DNA of 64,000 nucleotides from Compostibacillus humi (GTDB taxonomy: Bacteria; Bacillota; Bacilli; Bacillales; Amphibacillaceae), in contig NZ_BMEV01000008.1 of the NCBI RefSeq assembly GCF_014637175.1, forward strand, positions 1 through 64,000. The letters run 5' to 3'. The position numbers were made by a program, and so were the translations under genes. Positions 1-7,889 of the stretch are shown here, in pieces. The notes below the pieces were generated by a model. It saw only the letters and a program-made list of their open reading frames with translations, ran no database searches and had not been told where the DNA came from. Position 1 is the stretch's first letter. Each line of letters opens with the position of its first letter.

Positions 1-97
1 CAGGAAGCCACCCGTCCTATTCAGTATAAAGGATTTTTTTATGGACAAACCACTAAATAATTGAACATTCTTAGTATTTTTTGTTTTTAGATTTAAT

Positions 98-436
98 TTA
101 TGCAATGCTAGTGTCTCCATCTGTTAAAGTCGTTACTTTCAATACCCATTCTCCGGCTGCAGGCAATAGCACACTCCCTGTATAAGTTCCGTCCCCATGA
201 TTCGTAAATTCCACGTCCTGCGTGCCGTAATCCTCTTTTTCCATCTGCATTTCGCCAGTAAGCTCCAATTCCGTTTCTGCTTCGCCCTCGTCATTTTCCG
301 CCCGAAGCACAATTTCCGTCGGCTTGCCCTCTGTAAATACAGGATCATTTTCGACAACGTATGTCAAATCACTTCCGGAACACCCTGCTAAGAAAAGTGT
401 TATTAATAATAGAATAATTAGCTTTTTCAATTTCAT
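98..436 (-). CDS. YtkA/FixH-like lipoprotein
   Basis: A 112-residue predicted lipoprotein. The N-terminus MKLKKLIILLLITLFLAGC is a type II signal peptide with lipobox LAGC (Cys19), so the mature protein should be anchored outside the membrane. The C-terminal part (DGTYTGSVLLPAAGEWVLKV) resembles the beta-sandwich YtkA/FixH family, whose exact role in Bacillus is poorly defined. I place the start at 436 because it begins the signal peptide; an upstream in-frame start at 511 would put 25 non-signal residues in front of it. It stands alone, downstream of the minus-strand gene at 602-1192 and separated from it by a terminator. The family call is from sequence pattern only. Confidence 0.7.
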   Translation of the reverse strand: MKLKKLIILLLITLFLAGCSGSDLTYVVENDPVFTEGKPTEIVLRAENDEGEAETELELTGEMQMEKEDYGTQDVEFTNHGDGTYTGSVLLPAAGEWVLKVTTLTDGDTSIA

Positions 437-565
437 AGCACCTGCCCATTTCAGCAAATTTTCCCATACAGTAGTTAGGATAACACATGAAACGAAAAAT
501 TCTTCTGCCAATCAAGGAGATTTTCTAACAAATGAATTTCGTAACTTCAAAATAACAGAAAAAAG

Positions 566-600
566 CTCTCTTTCGCGTTGAGGATAACGCGATAAGAGAA
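566..600 (-). terminator. Rho-independent terminator of the 602-1192 gene
   Basis: Read on the minus strand, CTCTTATCGCGTT and AACGCGAAAGAG form a stem with a 6-nt loop, followed by AGCTTTTTTC. It lies directly after the stop codon of the gene at 602-1192. Confidence 0.8.
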
Positions 601-601
601 C

Positions 602-1192
602 TTAATTTTGTTCCGCTTCAGCCAGCTGTTCGATAAACTTGCACCAGTGCATTCCCTGGTTGTAATAGTCTCTAAACAAACTGTTATGAAGTTCTACACC
701 TTCATGGTCGGAATAAACGTTAATGTTCAAATAAGGAATTTCGCTGCTATTAAAGTAAAGTGTTAAATCTACACGATGGGCCAATTGCCTGCCGTCTTTT
801 CTCGCCGTCACTCCGCCGAGAACAGCTCCAACTCCGCCGGCAAGCACTCCGCCTATAATCGCCCTTCCTGCCGCACTGGATAAGGACGTGCGATATTCCG
901 TATCTTCATCAATTTTTAATTCACATCCAAGAATGTCAGCAGGAGGTGCAGCCATGGCCATTTCCTTACCCGGGTGATATACCCAAAGGAGGTTTTCATG
1001 CTCATCATAGATAATATAATGCCCGCTCCAAAAACGGTCCCACTTAGAAATCTGGATTCCCTGTTCCTCAATGAATGCGTCGAAACGTTTGTCGTCCCTT
1101 TTTCCTTTGATTGTACCAATGATGATGAGAATCCCAGCAAGCACAAATGCGCCAATGACACAAATAATAAAAAATGCAATAAATACAGCCAT
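602..1192 (-). CDS. Unknown single-pass membrane protein with a glycine-zipper segment
   Basis: A 196-residue protein I do not recognise. Residues 3-26 form one strong membrane helix, followed by a basic stretch (KGKRDDKR), so the bulk is probably cytoplasmic. Residues 109-128 (GRAIIGGVLAGGVGAVLGGV) are a glycine-rich zipper-like segment that could insert in or pack against a membrane. Such segments also occur in small Firmicute proteins with PH-like or SHOCT domains, so a membrane-associated sensor or scaffold is possible but unproven. The ribosome binding site is weak (GAGTTGAG). It appears to be monocistronic: its own terminator follows, and tagO on the same strand ends about 120 bp upstream of its start. 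Confidence 0.6.
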   Translation of the reverse strand: MAVFIAFFIICVIGAFVLAGILIIIGTIKGKRDDKRFDAFIEEQGIQISKWDRFWSGHYIIYDEHENLLWVYHPGKEMAMAAPPADILGCELKIDEDTEYRTSLSSAAGRAIIGGVLAGGVGAVLGGVTARKDGRQLAHRVDLTLYFNSSEIPYLNINVYSDHEGVELHNSLFRDYYNQGMHWCKFIEQLAEAEQN

Positions 1193-1310
1193 TTCTCAAC
1201 TCATTTCTATTTTGTTTCTATTTATTTATAGATTTACTATTTAAGAATAATCATTACAAGATACAATAACAACTGGAAAATGGTGACAATGGCTAATCTC
1301 AAAACGATGC

Positions 1311-2330
1311 TTATTTTACTGTTGTAACGCCCGCCAGAATAGCAAATATATGGAGGAGGACGACGGTAATAATTATTATGGCAAACAATACGGTAAGACT
1401 GGCATTCGCAAAAATAATTGCCAACGCACCAAACACCGCACTGAATCCATAAATTATCAGAATCGTTTGCCGATGGCTGAATCCCTTATCCATAAGCTGA
1501 TAATGAAGATGCCTCCGGTCGGCCTGCATAATATTTTCATTGCTCTTTGCCCGCTGATAAATAGCAAGCAGCGTATCGAAAATCGGCACAGCCAAGACAA
1601 TAATCGGCACGATAAAACTAAAGAAGGTTAAATTTTTAAACAATCCGAGCATAGAGATAACCGCCACCATATACCCTAAAAAATTGGAGCCCGTATCCCC
1701 CATGTAAATTTTTGCCGGATGAAAATTGTGAAAGAGGAAACCGGCATTCGCTCCTAATAACCCGATAGAAAGCAGCGTCACAATGAACTGTTGATCCAGT
1801 ATGGACATGATAAAAATACTGATTAGCGCAATAGACGTAACTCCGGTTGCCAGGCCGTCTAGCCCGTCAATTAGATTAATCGCGTTTGTAATCCCGATAA
1901 CCCAAATAACCGTTATGAGTACGCTAAGAAAACCGAGATCGACCACACCGATAATCGGCAGCGTGATTCGATCGATAATTAGTCCGGAAGAAATCAAAAA
2001 CGACGTTGCCACAAATTGCCCGACTAATTTTTGCAATGGTTTCAGCGTATATTTGTCATCTAGCACACCGGTAATAATGATGACGAGGGCTCCGAGAAAT
2101 ATTTCCAGCAAATGCTCATGCTCCGGCTCCAAATAAAGCATACCTGCCAACGTTCCGAAAAAAATAGCAAGGCCTCCAAGCCGCGGCATCGCCTTTTGAT
2201 GGATTTTCCGTTTATTCGGCTTATCCATTGCACCGATACGAACAGCGAGACTTTTAATTGGATATGTTAAAAGCAAAGCGGAAATGAATGCAACAAAAAA
2301 TCCGATTAACAACTCTTTCCAAAAAATCAT
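1311..2330 (-). CDS. tagO: Undecaprenyl-phosphate GlcNAc-1-phosphate transferase (TagO/WecA type)
   Basis: Integral membrane enzyme of the MraY/WecA family. It transfers GlcNAc-1-phosphate from UDP-GlcNAc to undecaprenyl phosphate, the first step of wall teichoic acid linkage-unit synthesis. Family motifs are all visible: DKPNKRKIHQKAMPRLGG (36-53), the DD pair at 91-92, NLIDGLDGLATG (152-163), MGDTGSNFLGY (210-220) and DRRHLHYQL (271-279). About ten hydrophobic segments span the 339 residues, the usual length. The ATG at 2330 is preceded by GGAGAAAAGT. The UDP-GlcNAc 2-epimerase gene at 48705-49823 would act in the same pathway but is not linked. The first large repeat array of the window starts just upstream of this gene. 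Confidence 0.93.
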   Translation of the reverse strand: MIFWKELLIGFFVAFISALLLTYPIKSLAVRIGAMDKPNKRKIHQKAMPRLGGLAIFFGTLAGMLYLEPEHEHLLEIFLGALVIIITGVLDDKYTLKPLQKLVGQFVATSFLISSGLIIDRITLPIIGVVDLGFLSVLITVIWVIGITNAINLIDGLDGLATGVTSIALISIFIMSILDQQFIVTLLSIGLLGANAGFLFHNFHPAKIYMGDTGSNFLGYMVAVISMLGLFKNLTFFSFIVPIIVLAVPIFDTLLAIYQRAKSNENIMQADRRHLHYQLMDKGFSHRQTILIIYGFSAVFGALAIIFANASLTVLFAIIIITVVLLHIFAILAGVTTVK

Positions 2331-2439
2331 ACTTTTCTCCTGTTGGATATTGTTACCATTAATTTACCTGTTTTTTGCAAAAATATGTATGGAAACGTGG
2401 CGGAAGAATTAGCAGGGAAAGGTGTTATAACGGTTGAAC

Positions 2440-2995
2440 TGGGAGAATCAACCGAGAGAGGGCTATCACGGTCGATTGCAACAGAAAAGTCGGCACAATC
2501 TGCCGTGAGAATGCTTATCTCGGTCGATTACAGCGGAAAAGGCAGCACAATCTGCCGTGAGAATGCTTATCTCGGTCGATTACAGCGGAAAAGGCAGCAC
2601 AATCTGCCGTGAGAACAGTTATCTCGGTCGATTATAGCGGAAAAGGCGGCACAATATGCCGTGAGAACGTTTATCTCGGTCGATTGTTGCGAAAAAGTGA
2701 GCAGAATCTGCCGTGAGAACGTTTATCTCGGTCATTGTTGCGAAAAAGTGAGCAGAATCTGCCGTGAGAACGTTTATCTCGGTCGATTGCTGCGGAAAAG
2801 GCAGCACAATCTGCCGTGAAAGCGTTTATCTCGGTCGATTATAGCGGAAAAATCGGCACAATATGCCGTGAGAATGCTCATCTCGGTCGATTCCAGAGAA
2901 AATATCAGCACAATCTGCCGGGAGAACGTTTATCACGGCTGATATAGCCAAGAGAAGCGGGAAAATCAACCGAGAGAACACCTGTCACAGTTGAT
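2440..2995. repeat. 52-bp tandem repeat array A (about 10 units)
   Basis: The landmark CTCGGTCGAT or variants (CACGGTCGAT, CACGGCTGAT, CACAGTTGAT) begins at 2467, 2519, 2571, 2623, 2675, 2727, 2778, 2830, 2882, 2934 and 2986, a 52-bp period with one 51-bp step. Inner units are about 90 % alike and the outer ones decay. Each unit can form two small hairpins: GGCAG-CACAAT-CTGCC and GAGA-N7-TCTC. The array lies in the divergent gap between tagO and the gene at 3261. No convincing reading frame runs through it, since 52 is not a multiple of three. Apart from the array and its flanking decayed copies, 2331-3246 shows nothing else I can support. Confidence 0.93.
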
Positions 2996-3260
2996 ATCCT
3001 TAAAAAGGTGGAGGAATCGACCGAAAGAAATACAATCCCGTAGAACGAACCCCTTGAGCAACAACACTCACTGCTCCGTCCAAAACGAATATACGCCGGG
3101 CTCTATTAATAAAGGAAAATTTTCACCTGGCCTCACCCTAGTTAAAACCAGGAAGCACTTTTTGCCTTTCACTTTTCTGGAAATAGATAAAATATCCTAT
3201 TTCTTCCTTCCCTTCCATATGATACGCTACTGATTGGAACATAAACGGAGGAGGAGACAT

Positions 3261-3656
3261 ATGGTCGAATACATATTTGTACTGGCAGCATTCATTGCTG
3301 TTACAGGCATCCTTATTGTTTTTAAAATCAACGTCGAAAAAATTAAGGAAAACCCGGAAACAATTCAAATCGCACAGCGAAACCTGTTTATCGGTTCAGC
3401 TATTAGCGAAACCATTCCGATTATTTTGATTGTTTATGGTTTTGCCACCGTCGAAACGGTTGAGAATATTTCAGTTCCGTTCATGTTGGTTATCCTCATA
3501 TTGGCATTTTCTTTATTTTTTATTTTCTTGCAGTCAAAAGTGGACGTGGACGAGAACAACCGAGGTCCAGTTAAGCAATTCTCCACAATTTCGATGGCAT
3601 TAGTCAGCGCTATTCCAATTATTGCGATCGTCTTTTTCTTTACATTTTCTTCGTAA
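3261..3656 (+). CDS. Four-helix membrane protein resembling a duplicated ATP synthase c subunit
   Basis: A 131-residue, very hydrophobic protein with four predicted membrane helices arranged as two hairpins. Helix 2 reads LFIGSAISETIPIILIV (residues 42-58) and helix 4 reads STISMALVSAIPIIAIV (108-124). Both align with the carboxylate helix of this genome's own AtpE ([17 protein letters not shown]). The proton-binding glutamate is kept in hairpin 1 (Glu50, with Pro53 three residues on) and replaced by Ser116 (Pro119) in hairpin 2. This is the layout of a duplicated V-type proteolipid, though the gene is far from the atp operon. Start chosen at ATG 3261 because GGAGGAGGAG (3247-3256) sits in front of it. 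It is followed by its own terminator. I do not know its function. Confidence 0.7.
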   Translation: MVEYIFVLAAFIAVTGILIVFKINVEKIKENPETIQIAQRNLFIGSAISETIPIILIVYGFATVETVENISVPFMLVILILAFSLFFIFLQSKVDVDENNRGPVKQFSTISMALVSAIPIIAIVFFFTFSS

Positions 3657-3692
3657 AAATAACGATGTCGCCATGAGGCAGCATCGTTATTT
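3657..3692 (+). terminator. Terminator hairpin after the c-like gene
   Basis: AAATAACGATG (3657-3667) pairs with CATCGTTATTT (3682-3692), with an inner GCC/GGC extension. The T-run after it is imperfect. Confidence 0.6.
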
Positions 3693-3719
3693 AATTTGAA
3701 TGTTATTTTTAGAAAAAGT

Positions 3720-4045
3720 CAACACTCGGAGATGGCCCAGAACTTCCGAATCAGTGTGAACTTGCGGATTCAGTTATTCTTCTTTATATTTTCAAAGATT
3801 CTTTATCTGCGCTTCGGTCAGTTTTATCAGCAGTTTCCGCCTGATTTCGGTTTTTCTGAATTTTTCCGAGCGCTGAAAAAATTTATCAGCCTTTCCGTAT
3901 TTTTCGGCGCTTCCCTCAATTTTATCGGCGGTTTTCCACCAGATTTCTCGGACGCTGGAAAATTTTTTATCGGCTTTCCCACATTTTTCGGCGTTTCACA
4001 CAACTTTTTCGGCGATTATTCGCCAATTTCAATTCGTCTCACCTT
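3720..4045. repeat. Degenerate ~20-bp repeat array B
   Basis: The stretch 3693-4140 has no gene. It is a T-rich array in which a TTTATCAGC, TTTTTCGGCG or TTTCTCGGACG landmark recurs about every 19-22 bp, for example at 3823, 3882, 3901, 3921, 3966 and onward to 4020. It looks like a decayed relative of array K at 60.7-61.3 kb, with the same TTTATCAGC/TTTCGGCG words. Open frames exist across it because it is T-rich; they have no ribosome binding site. Confidence 0.7.
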
Positions 4046-4190
4046 TCTATTTTTTCATCTGGCCCCTCACCTATTCCATACTCCTTCGCATTTTATTTAT
4101 CCGGTCTGCATATCCAGCCTTTTTCCCTTTCCTTCCCTTCTTTCTATCCGTTATAATGGACGATAGACTGTATTTGAAGCAGGTGGGATT

Positions 4191-4934
4191 ATGGAAGAAA
4201 TCACTGTCGAACAAGTTTGTATATTGGCAGGCAGAATTATGCTGAAAAGCGGCGCGGAGACATACCGGGTGGAAGATACGATGAACCGGATTGCTGCGGC
4301 ATGCGGTGCATACGATGCCCAAAGTTATGCCACGCCAACCGTCGTTAATTTTTCCATCGACTGGGCATCTACAACGAAATTTTCCCGGATCGAGAAACGC
4401 GCCACTGCCGATTTAGATAAAATTGCGGAAGTAAATAGCATCTCCCGGCAAATTGCGGATGGAAAACTGGATTTGGAGGAAGCGTATGAACTGCTGCTGG
4501 AAGTAGATAACGCTCCCCTCCAATATACTCCCCTTGTCCAGACAATTGCAGCTGCTTTTGTCAGCGGCGGTTTTGCCGTAATGTTCGGGGGGACGTGGCC
4601 AGATTTTCTTCCTGCGTTTATCGCAGGAGGTTTAGGTTTTCTCGGTTTTCTTGTGGTGGACCGGTTATTGGAGATCCGCTTTTTGGCCGAGTTTTTTGGC
4701 GCCTTCATTCTAGGGGTGCTTTCTTATCTTTTTATTTCCAACGGATTTGGCAATGCTTTGGATAAAGTAATTATCGGTGCAGTCATGCCCCTAGTGCCGG
4801 GACTGTTGATTACAAACGCCGTTCGGGATTTAATTGCCGGGCATCTCGTCGCCGGGGTGTCGAAAGGTGTCGAGGCCGTCTTAACCGCCTTTGCCATTGG
4901 TGCCGGCGTAGCCTTGATTTTTGCTTTTGTGTAG
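4191..4934 (+). CDS. ThrE/YjjP-type threonine/serine exporter, large subunit
   Basis: A 247-residue member of the ThrE (DUF1212, YjjP) family. The N-terminal ~110 residues are soluble and carry the family's typical opening (AGRIMLKSGAETYRVEDTMNRIA); the remaining part holds about five membrane helices. In Enterobacteria the two-protein YjjP/YjjB transporter exports C4-dicarboxylates such as succinate; in Corynebacterium a fused ThrE exports threonine and serine. Substrate here is not predictable. AGGTGG lies just ahead of the ATG. Its partner subunit is at 5451-5897. The two genes are normally adjacent or overlapping, but here a 40-bp repeat array separates them. Confidence 0.85.
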   Translation: MEEITVEQVCILAGRIMLKSGAETYRVEDTMNRIAAACGAYDAQSYATPTVVNFSIDWASTTKFSRIEKRATADLDKIAEVNSISRQIADGKLDLEEAYELLLEVDNAPLQYTPLVQTIAAAFVSGGFAVMFGGTWPDFLPAFIAGGLGFLGFLVVDRLLEIRFLAEFFGAFILGVLSYLFISNGFGNALDKVIIGAVMPLVPGLLITNAVRDLIAGHLVAGVSKGVEAVLTAFAIGAGVALIFAFV

Positions 4935-4959
4935 GGTTGCAGAGGTTTTGAGGTACTCG

Positions 4960-5440
4960 GGCAGTCGGGATGCTGCTGGGCCGAGCAAGGTGCTACGGAG
5001 TATTGGGATTACCGCTGTAGAGCGCTGCGGGGCTGTCGAGATGCTACTGGCCCGAGTGAGGCACCGCGTAGCATTGGGTGAGCGCTGCGGGGTTGTCGAA
5101 GCACTTCGGAGCCTTAGAGGTGCTGCTGAAGAGCGCTGCGGGCTGTTTCGATGCTGCGGGTGCCGTGGAGCAGGCGCTTGTCGAATTTTGTCGGGAGCGT
5201 AACGGGTGTTGTTAGTTTCTCGAATTTTGTCGGAGGTGCCACAAGCGATCAGAGTGTTCCCGAATTTAGTCAGAAGTGCCACAGGTGGCTAGAAATTTCC
5301 CGAATGTTGTAAAGAGCGTCACAAGCGGCCAGACTATTCCCGAATGTTGTCGTGAGCATCACAGGCGGCCAGACTGTTCCCGAATGTTGTCGTGAGCATC
5401 ACAGGCGGCCAGACTATTCCCGATGTTTGTGAAAGAAGGA
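4960..5440. repeat. 40-bp tandem repeat array C between the two exporter genes
   Basis: CGAATKTTG landmarks start at 5182, 5221, 5261, 5301, 5341, 5381 and 5421, an exact 40-bp step over most of the array. The unit carries GTCGTGAGCATCACAGGCGG and CCAGACTGTTCC. Before 5180 lies a GC-rich, looser section with AGCGCTGCGG at 5021, 5081 and 5132. The whole 516-bp gap between the stop of the YjjP-like gene and the start of the YjjB-like gene is this array plus a ribosome binding site. Confidence 0.9.
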
Positions 5441-5450
5441 GGTTTGTCCA

Positions 5451-5897
5451 ATGATTGTTAGCCAGCTGATTACGAGTTTTTTGGCTTCTGCCGGATTCGG
5501 CATTCTTTTTAATGCGCCGAAGCGGGCGCTGATTCAATGCGGTGTTATCGGTATGTTTGGCTGGATTCTCTATTACATCCTCGTGCAGGAAGGGATGAAT
5601 CCGGTGCCGGCAACGATATTTGGTTCTATGCTCGTTTCCATTCTCAGCTTTATCAATGCGAAAATGTTCAAGATGCCCGTCATTACATACAATGTCTCCG
5701 GGATTATTCCCCTCGTACCAGGCGGGGTCGCTTACAACGCCATGCGCAGCTTTGTGGAAAACGACTACAGCACCGCCATTCAGCTGTCAGCCCACGTCAT
5801 GCTCCTTGCTGGTGCCATTGCCATTGGACTCATGATTTCCGAAGTGTTCCATCAAATTTCGCTTAAACTTGGGAGACTGCGGAAAAATCATTTATAA
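5451..5897 (+). CDS. ThrE/YjjB-type exporter, small subunit
   Basis: A 148-residue protein with four or five hydrophobic segments, matching the YjjB/ThrE_2 (DUF3815) half of the ThrE-type exporters (PVITYNVSGIIPLVPGG is the family's typical central motif). It is expected to form the inner-membrane transporter with the YjjP-like protein at 4191-4934. The ATG is preceded by AAGGAGG, so it is translated independently despite the repeat array in front of it. Whether one transcript still covers both genes cannot be read from the sequence; no strong promoter is evident after the array. It ends about 110 bp upstream of zwf. Confidence 0.85.
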   Translation: MIVSQLITSFLASAGFGILFNAPKRALIQCGVIGMFGWILYYILVQEGMNPVPATIFGSMLVSILSFINAKMFKMPVITYNVSGIIPLVPGGVAYNAMRSFVENDYSTAIQLSAHVMLLAGAIAIGLMISEVFHQISLKLGRLRKNHL

Positions 5898-5930
5898 ATG
5901 TAGAAAAGAATATTCCCTTTCCTTCCTACA

Positions 5931-5947
5931 AAAACTATAATAGTTTT
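5931..5947 (+). promoter_or_regulatory. Perfect palindrome over the likely -10 of zwf
   Basis: AAAACTAT-A-ATAGTTTT is an 8-bp perfect inverted repeat with a single central base. It contains TATAAT (5936-5941), a plausible -10 for zwf; the -35 region (TTCCCT) is poor. This could be an operator. A weak terminator for the gene before it is less likely because no T-run follows. Confidence 0.4.
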
Positions 5948-6005
5948 AATCAGGGCGGTCTGATTGCCGCCGCGGACCAAAATCTTATTAAAGAGAGGAA
6001 TCATC

Positions 6006-7475
6006 ATGAAAGATATACAACCGAAAGTAACGATTGTCATATTTGGAGCAACGGGAGATTTAGCCAAACGGAAACTTTTCCCTTCCATTTACCAGCTTTT
6101 TAAAAAAGGAAAATTGAGTTCTCATTTTGCCGTTGTCGGACTTGCCCGCCGGCCGTGGACAAACGAAGTGCTGCGAAAACATGTGGAGGAGTCCATCCAA
6201 AATGCTTTTTCGCCGGAAGAAGATTTGGAAGAGTTTACGTCCCATTTTTATTACCAGCCTTTTGACGTAACAAAAGAAGACACCTATCCCCAATTACATA
6301 CGCTTCTTCAAGATTTGGAAGCAACTTATGAAACGGGCGGAAACAGACTATTTTATTTGGCGATGGCACCGAACTTTTTCGGCCTGATTGCGAAAAAATT
6401 AAAGGAATACGGATTGAAGGAAACTGCCGGCTGGACCCGGCTTGTCATCGAAAAGCCGTTTGGGCATGATTTGGAATCGGCGAAACAATTGAACAGTGAA
6501 ATCCGCGAAGCCTTTGACGAGGAGCAAATTTTCCGGATTGACCATTACCTCGGGAAAGAAATGGTGCAAAACATCGAGGTCATCCGCTTTGCCAACGGGA
6601 TTTTCGAACATTTGTGGAACAACCGGTTTATCTCCAACATTCAAATTACGCTCAGTGAAGTGCTCGGAGTGGAAGACCGGGCCCGCTATTACGACGAATC
6701 CGGCGCTGTCCGGGACATGCTGCAAAACCATATTTTGCAGATTGTGGCACTGTTGGCAATGGAGCCGCCGATTAAACTGACGACCGATGAAATCCGTTCG
6801 GAAAAAATTAAAGTGTTGCGGGCGCTGCGGAAGTTTAAACACGAGCCGATTGCCGACAATTTTGTCCGCGGACAGTATGACGCCGGTACGATTCACGGAA
6901 AATCGGTGCCTGCCTACCGGGATGAAGCAGAAGAACTGGCGGATTCTACGACGGAAACGTATGTGGCAGGGAAATTATTGATTGATAATTACCGCTGGGC
7001 CGGAGTGCCGATTTACGTCCGGACGGGCAAACGGATGCCGAAAAAATCAATTAAAGTAATCATTCAGTTTAAAGACTTGCCGATGAACTTATATTTTAAG
7101 TCGGATAAGGAACGACACCCGAATTTATTGACGATTAACATTCAAAATGAAGGTTTGAGCCTTTGCTTAAATGCGCGAAAAGCAGGGTCAGGAAAATTGG
7201 CGGAGCCGATTCATTTGCATTACCACCAGTCGGAAGTGCCAGGGATTAACACGCCGGAAGCTTACGAAAAACTGCTTTATGACTCCATGATCGGCGATGC
7301 GACGAACTTTACCCATTGGGATGAAGTGGCGTTATCCTGGCAATTGGTCGACCCGATTTTGGAAGCATGGTCAAAAGAAAAACCAGATTTTCCGAATTAT
7401 AAAGCAGGCTCCTGGGGCCCTAAAGAAGCCGACGAGCTCCTGGCAAAAGACGGTTTCCACTGGTGGGACATTTAG
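6006..7475 (+). CDS. zwf: Glucose-6-phosphate 1-dehydrogenase
   Basis: Cytosolic enzyme of the oxidative pentose phosphate pathway, oxidising glucose 6-phosphate to 6-phosphogluconolactone with NADP. The 489 residues match the family length. GATGDLA (14-20) is the nucleotide-binding loop, and RIDHYLGKE (177-185) is the substrate-binding signature, with the conserved His180. The start is placed at ATG 6006, behind AGAGAGGA; an in-frame TTG at 5964 has no ribosome binding site and would add 14 residues not typical of the family. A palindrome overlaps the likely promoter. The 39-bp repeat array D follows; I see no clear terminator between them. Confidence 0.96.
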   Translation: MKDIQPKVTIVIFGATGDLAKRKLFPSIYQLFKKGKLSSHFAVVGLARRPWTNEVLRKHVEESIQNAFSPEEDLEEFTSHFYYQPFDVTKEDTYPQLHTLLQDLEATYETGGNRLFYLAMAPNFFGLIAKKLKEYGLKETAGWTRLVIEKPFGHDLESAKQLNSEIREAFDEEQIFRIDHYLGKEMVQNIEVIRFANGIFEHLWNNRFISNIQITLSEVLGVEDRARYYDESGAVRDMLQNHILQIVALLAMEPPIKLTTDEIRSEKIKVLRALRKFKHEPIADNFVRGQYDAGTIHGKSVPAYRDEAEELADSTTETYVAGKLLIDNYRWAGVPIYVRTGKRMPKKSIKVIIQFKDLPMNLYFKSDKERHPNLLTINIQNEGLSLCLNARKAGSGKLAEPIHLHYHQSEVPGINTPEAYEKLLYDSMIGDATNFTHWDEVALSWQLVDPILEAWSKEKPDFPNYKAGSWGPKEADELLAKDGFHWWDI

Positions 7476-7529
7476 GCTATTTATGCAGGTTGCGGGGGTG
7501 CCGGGGTGTCAGCACTCCGGGAATTTTTT

Positions 7530-7880
7530 CGAAAATGCCTCCTGAGCCAGGTACCTACTCGTAATTTGTCGAAAGTACCATTTATCTCAGTCATCTACCG
7601 AAATTTGCCGAAAAGGCCATTTATCTCAGTCATCTACCGAAATTTGCCGAAAAGGCCATTTATCTCAGTCATCTACCGAAATTTGCTAAAAGTACAACCA
7701 TGCCAGACACGTATCGAAATTTGTCGAAGGTACTTCCTGTGCCAGGAACCAACTGAATTTCTCTAATGTGCATCTGTGACGGACACCTACTGTTTTGTCG
7801 AAAGTGCACCTGTTTCAGGCACTTACCAAAATTTATCGAAAGCCTACCTGTGCTAGCATCTCCCGAAAATTGTCGAAAGG
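7530..7880. repeat. 39-bp tandem repeat array D
   Basis: TTTATCTCAG begins at 7581, 7620 and 7659 in three near-identical 39-bp units, and is followed by about five more units of 36-39 bp that have decayed (CGAAATTTGTCGAAGGTAC type). It shares CGAAWTTTGTCG with array C, suggesting a common origin. Because 39 is a multiple of three, an open frame with a 13-residue repeat runs through it by chance. The last copy ends in GTCGAAAGGA, which serves as the ribosome binding site of the next gene. The gap 7476-7889 holds nothing else I can support. Confidence 0.9.
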
Positions 7881-7889
7881 ATGATAAAT

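Noticed and set aside
3696-4166. 156-residue Phe-rich open frame
   Set aside because: Translation of the degenerate array B; no ribosome binding site and it runs into the leader of the next real gene.
7506-7766. Open frame with a repeated 13-residue motif (RPFISVIYRNLPK)
   Set aside because: The 39-bp period is a multiple of three, so a frame stays open by chance. No ribosome binding site, and later units shift frame.
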